64,000 nucleotides of DNA from an uncultured Bartonella sp. (GTDB lineage Bacteria; Pseudomonadota; Alphaproteobacteria; Rhizobiales; Rhizobiaceae). Below the pieces are notes generated by a model that saw only the letters and a list, made by a program, of their open reading frames with translations, was not told the DNA's origin and made no database searches. The position numbers and the translations under genes are program-made. Shown one piece after another: positions 60,672-64,000 of this stretch. Numbering within the stretch: the stretch's first letter is position 1; each line of letters opens with the position of its first letter. The DNA is taken from NCBI GenBank assembly GCA_946481695.1, contig CAMLON010000005.1, positions 1 through 64,000 of the forward strand. Reading direction: 5' to 3'.

Positions 60672-62618
60672 TCAGGCCCGAATTTGTGGTGTCACCAATG
60701 CTTCGCGCCCGAGAGCGGCGAAGACCGTATTGACGATACCGGTTTTATCAAGCCCAATCTCGGAAAGGATTTTTGCTTGCGGCCCGTGATAGAGATATTT
60801 ATCCGGCAATGTTATTGTGCGGATTTTTAGCCCTTTGTCGAGCAATCCATCCCTTGCGAGAAATTGCAAAACTTGTGCACCGAAACCGCCAGCTGCCCCT
60901 TCTTCAATTGTGACAAGAACTTCATGTTCGAGCGCAAGGCGACGGACAAGATCTTCGTCAAGCGGTTTTGCAAAACGGGCATCTGCAACCGTTGTAGAAA
61001 GTCCGGCGGCTGCCAGTTCATCGGCGGCAGCAAGTGCCTCCTGCAAACGGGTACCAAAGCCCAACAGTGCCACCTTACTTCCCTCGCGAAGGATGCGTCC
61101 CTTACCAATTTCAATCAATTCGCCACGTCCCGGCAGTTTAAGACCAACGCCTTCACCGCGTGGATAGCGGAACGAAATTGGCCCCTGATCATAGGCTGCC
61201 GCCGTGCGCACCATATTCATCAATTCCAGTTCGTCGGACGGTGCCATAACAACGAAGCCGGGAAGTGCCGATAAAAATACCGTGTCATAACTTCCGGCAT
61301 GAGTCGAACCGTCTGCACCGACAAAACCTGCGCGGTCAATTGCAAATTTCACCGGCAGTTGTTGTATGGAGACATCATGCACGATCTGGTCATAAGCGCG
61401 CTGGAGAAATGTCGAATAGATAGCCACAAAGGGCTTCAGACCTTCACAAGACATTCCGGCTGCAAATGTCACAGCATGTTGCTCGGCAATGCCGACATCG
61501 AACATGCGCTTGGGGAATTTTTCAGCAAACTTGTCAAGTCCTGTTCCTGAAGGCATAGCGGCAGTGATTGCAACAATCTTGTCGTCCAGCGTTGCTTCCT
61601 TGATAAGTGAATCGGCAAACACTTTGGTATAAGAAGGAGCCTTGCTTTGAATCTTCACCTGTTCGCCGGTCACGACGTTGAAACGGTTTACACCATGGTA
61701 TTTATCGCTCGCAGCTTCAGCAGGAGCATACCCCTTGCCTTTACGGGTGATAACATGAACGAGTACCGGGCCGTTCGGATGTTCGCGCACATTTTTCAAA
61801 ACCGGCAAAAGATGCTCGATGTTGTGGCCATCAATCGGCCCGACATAATAGAAACCAAGCTCCTCAAACAGCGTGCCACCGGTCAAAAAGCCACGCGCGA
61901 ATTCTTCACTCCGACGTGCTTTATCCCAGAAAAATTTGGGCAGTTTCTTGCTTAAGGCTTTTGCACGCTCGCGCAGATTCCTGTAGGAAGGGCTCGAGAC
62001 CAGACGGGCAAGATAGGCACTCATGGCACCGGTTGGCGGTGCAATTGACATATCATTATCGTTGAGAATAACGATGAGACGCGCGTCAAGCGAGCCGGCA
62101 TTGTTCATTGCCTCATAGGCCATGCCTGCCGACATCGAACCATCACCAATGACGGCAATAACATTGCGCTTCTTTTCCTGTTTTAGTTCGTTGGCAACAG
62201 CCATGCCGAGGCCTGCGGAAATGGAAGTTGAAGAATGCCCCGCCCCGAACGGATCATAAATACTTTCACTGCGCTTGGTAAAACCGGATAATCCCCCTTC
62301 CTGACGAAGGGTACGGATACGATCGCGTCTACCTGTCAATATCTTATGGGGGTAAGACTGGTGACCGACATCCCAAATAATACGATCTTCGGGTGTGTTA
62401 AAAACATAATGCAAAGCAACGGTAAGTTCTACCACGCCGAGCCCCGCGCCCAAATGCCCCCCTGTTACCGATACGGCATCAATTGTTTCAGCCCGCAATT
62501 CATTAGCGACTTCTGTCAAGGCGCTTTCCGGCAAGCGGCGCAGATCCTCCGGCAGATGTATCTTGTCCAACAATGGTGTTGATGGTCGCGACAAATTATT
62601 TTCCTTAGTTTTTCTCAA
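60672..62618 (-). CDS. dxs: 1-deoxy-D-xylulose-5-phosphate synthase
   Basis: 648-residue thiamine-diphosphate enzyme that condenses pyruvate and glyceraldehyde-3-phosphate, the first step of the MEP isoprenoid pathway. The ThDP motif [18 protein letters not shown] is near 154 and the catalytic His region is [16 protein letters not shown] near 80. The transketolase pyrimidine domain carries [24 protein letters not shown] near 373. The length is standard and the frame is intact. It heads dxs-tlyA-RNA methyltransferase on the minus strand. Confidence 0.97.
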   Translation of the reverse strand: MRKTKENNLSRPSTPLLDKIHLPEDLRRLPESALTEVANELRAETIDAVSVTGGHLGAGLGVVELTVALHYVFNTPEDRIIWDVGHQSYPHKILTGRRDRIRTLRQEGGLSGFTKRSESIYDPFGAGHSSTSISAGLGMAVANELKQEKKRNVIAVIGDGSMSAGMAYEAMNNAGSLDARLIVILNDNDMSIAPPTGAMSAYLARLVSSPSYRNLRERAKALSKKLPKFFWDKARRSEEFARGFLTGGTLFEELGFYYVGPIDGHNIEHLLPVLKNVREHPNGPVLVHVITRKGKGYAPAEAASDKYHGVNRFNVVTGEQVKIQSKAPSYTKVFADSLIKEATLDDKIVAITAAMPSGTGLDKFAEKFPKRMFDVGIAEQHAVTFAAGMSCEGLKPFVAIYSTFLQRAYDQIVHDVSIQQLPVKFAIDRAGFVGADGSTHAGSYDTVFLSALPGFVVMAPSDELELMNMVRTAAAYDQGPISFRYPRGEGVGLKLPGRGELIEIGKGRILREGSKVALLGFGTRLQEALAAADELAAAGLSTTVADARFAKPLDEDLVRRLALEHEVLVTIEEGAAGGFGAQVLQFLARDGLLDKGLKIRTITLPDKYLYHGPQAKILSEIGLDKTGIVNTVFAALGREALVTPQIRA

Positions 62619-62884
62619 CTGTTAACATATTTTTCTGGTTGCCAAAGCTTTACAGCTTTTGACGCAAATTTGCACCTTAAAACTCAAAAATTTTGGTCAT
62701 TTAAGACCTCACGTCTATCAAATTGCGATGATTGTCTCCTCTCATCCGCTTAAAATTGTCGACAAGACATAATTTTCAAGCTTTATGATGCGCTTGATAA
62801 CAAATAAAGATGCGCCATATGACAAAACCGGCGTCCGTTTTCGTCATAAGAGCTATAAAATTAGCGTAAGATAGATGTTAGGCA

Positions 62885-63376
62885 ATGGTTGAAGAATATT
62901 TACAACATTGGATTTCGCAATATGGCCCGTTTGCCTATTTCTTCATCCTATATTTCGAATCGTTCGGCGCTCCTGTGCCGGGAGAAAGCGGTCTCATCGC
63001 CGGCTCTCTGCTTGCAGCTGCCGGAAAGCTCGATTTATTGCCCATGTTGCTTTGCGCTTTTACAGGAAGTGTGCTTGGCGATTGCACCGGTTATGCAATA
63101 GGCCATTTCGGTGGCGAAAAACTTTTATTGCGCTACGGCCATTATGTGAAACTCACGCCACAGCGGCTCGAAAAGTTTCAGAATATGCTTGATAAACGCG
63201 GTTTCTTCTTTGTTGCAACCGCCCGATTTATAGTCGTTTTACGCCAATTAAACGGGCTTATTGCCGGTTCCGGAGGAATGGCTTTTCCAAAATTTTTGGT
63301 TGCTAATATTATCGGGGCAGCCGCGTGGACTCTTGTTTGGGGCGGCGGCCCCTATCTTGTAAAATTTTTATTTTGA
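62885..63376 (+). CDS. DedA family membrane protein
   Basis: 163-residue SNARE-associated/DedA protein, somewhat shorter than the usual 200 or so. It has YFESFGAPVPGESGLIAGSLLAAAGKL at the N-terminus with the family Glu, G-x2-LGDCTGYAIGHFGG near 62, and the conserved ARFIVVLRQLNGLIAGSGGM near 115-134. Family members act in lipid scrambling or proton-linked transport. Only a short tail follows the last helix. The ATG at 62885 is accepted. It converges on xseB. Confidence 0.83.
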   Translation: MVEEYLQHWISQYGPFAYFFILYFESFGAPVPGESGLIAGSLLAAAGKLDLLPMLLCAFTGSVLGDCTGYAIGHFGGEKLLLRYGHYVKLTPQRLEKFQNMLDKRGFFFVATARFIVVLRQLNGLIAGSGGMAFPKFLVANIIGAAAWTLVWGGGPYLVKFLF

Positions 63377-63383
63377 ATTCCGC

Positions 63384-63641
63384 TTATTGCTCAGCATCAA
63401 GCGGTTCCAGCCCTTCCGGTTCTCCCTCGCGTGACAAGCGAATTTTATCAACCTTGTTTTCAGCTTCTTTCAAAAGCGTGTCACAATGTTTTTTCAAAGC
63501 TTCTCCACGCTCGTAAATGCGGATCGTCTCATCAAGCGCAACGTCTCCCCGTTCAAGCTTTTCAACAATTTCTTCCAAAGCACCGAGTGCTTTCTCGAAG
63601 CTCATTTGCGAAACGTCCGCATTGTCTTTCTCTTCTGCCAT
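63384..63641 (-). CDS. xseB: Exonuclease VII small subunit
   Basis: 85-residue XseB with the family core [43 protein letters not shown] at about residues 15-57, a helical hairpin that packs around XseA. A charged tail follows. The large subunit is not in the window. It follows ribB after 7 nt on the same strand. Exonuclease VII degrades single-stranded DNA and acts in repair. Confidence 0.93.
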   Translation of the reverse strand: MAEEKDNADVSQMSFEKALGALEEIVEKLERGDVALDETIRIYERGEALKKHCDTLLKEAENKVDKIRLSREGEPEGLEPLDAEQ

Positions 63642-63648
63642 TCAAGCC

Positions 63649-64000
63649 TCACAAAATATCTGTTTTTTCAATATGGATACCAAAGCCTTCAAGACCGACA
63701 TAATGTCTTTCGCGCGAGGCATATAGAATAACCGAGGTAATACCAAGGCTTTTGAGAATTTGCGCTCCAAGACCGATCTGGCGCCATTCTTCCTCACGCT
63801 CAACAGCCTGTTCATGTGTCTCAAGCCCTTCCATAGCCATTTCGCGATCACGGTTCTCGTCGGCAGAACCAACACCCACAGACCCGGCTCTGAGATAGAC
63901 AAAAACACCGCGTTTTTCTTTTTCTGCCATAAGCCGCAGCACAGATTCAATTTCGTGTTTTTTACCAAAGACATCGGAGACAACATTTTCACGTTGCAAA
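63649..64000 (-). CDS. ribB: RibB/RibBA C-terminal part (truncated by window edge)
   Basis: The last 116 codons of a riboflavin-synthesis gene, whose 5' part is outside the window. The visible piece matches the C-terminal GTP-cyclohydrolase-II-like region of RibBA proteins: an acidic, Arg-rich segment, then IGLGAQILKSLGITSVILYAS and YVGLEGFGIHIEKTDIL. Whether this domain is active or, as in many rhizobia, a non-catalytic appendage to the DHBP synthase cannot be decided from the fragment. No start codon should be assigned at the edge. Confidence 0.8.
   Translation of the reverse strand, partial: LQRENVVSDVFGKKHEIESVLRLMAEKEKRGVFVYLRAGSVGVGSADENRDREMAMEGLETHEQAVEREEEWRQIGLGAQILKSLGITSVILYASRERHYVGLEGFGIHIEKTDIL

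Overview
The window is chromosomal DNA of a Hyphomicrobiales (Rhizobiales) alphaproteobacterium, most likely of the Brucella/Bartonella branch. Evidence for this is the FeuN-FeuP-FeuQ system, a MucR/Ros zinc-finger regulator, a CcrM GANTC methyltransferase of the usual 377 residues, an invasion-associated locus B (IalB) protein, DUF1214/DUF1254/DUF1491/DUF1499/DUF5330 proteins, and the gene order thrC-M16-GNAT-GGDEF/EAL-yqgE-rnhA-thrB-ispH-ctaB. The AT-leaning composition and tight packing suggest a host-associated lineage such as a bee-gut Bartonella; that last step is inference. Nearly all of the window is core genome: one tRNA, no rRNA, no insertion sequence, no CRISPR array and no prophage were seen.

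Layout. 0-10 kb: feuQ/feuP/feuN (envelope signalling), divergent PBP1A with two small envelope proteins, DUF1491, a peptidoglycan-binding protein overlapping a soluble histidine kinase, DUF5330 and sufE. 10-21 kb: mucR, msrB, oligopeptidase B, two tandem secreted four-cysteine paralogues of unknown function, sodB, a Tat/lipobox L,D-transpeptidase, a HerA-like ATPase, and an orphan methylmalonyl-CoA mutase small subunit coupled to CorA. 21-32 kb: a 77-residue miniature of a flagellar rod protein, tRNA-Gln, an MBL hydrolase, DUF1499, a polysaccharide deacetylase, ppdK, smc, a DsbA-like oxidoreductase and a DciA-like DUF721 protein. 32-40 kb: a surface-sugar cassette (UDP-glucuronate epimerase and GT25) and a KgtP-like transporter between the DUF721 gene and mutY, then ccrM, a HAD phosphatase and a lipoprotein. 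40-52 kb: thrC, M16 peptidase, GNAT, a degenerate GGDEF-EAL receptor, yqgE, a DsbD-N-like protein, rnhA, thrB, ispH, coxF and ctaB. 52-64 kb: a CtaD homologue that has lost its copper site, IalB, tldD, a long empty stretch, a YeeE/YedE transporter, an RNA methyltransferase, tlyA, dxs, DedA, xseB and the 3' part of ribB.

The most notable observation is at 52.7-54.2 kb. An intact reading frame for cytochrome c oxidase subunit I keeps all three haem-ligand histidines, but two of the three CuB histidines, the cross-linking tyrosine, the K-channel lysine, the D-channel aspartate, the Mg-site histidine and the haem-propionate arginine pair are replaced or missing. The partner genes ctaC, ctaG, ctaE and surf1, expected around it, are absent, while ctaB and coxF remain. 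This looks like a former terminal oxidase kept as a copper-free, possibly di-haem membrane protein with another job. Other points worth a look are the mini-rod protein, the tandem cysteine-rich paralogues and the GGDEF-EAL protein with both active sites altered.
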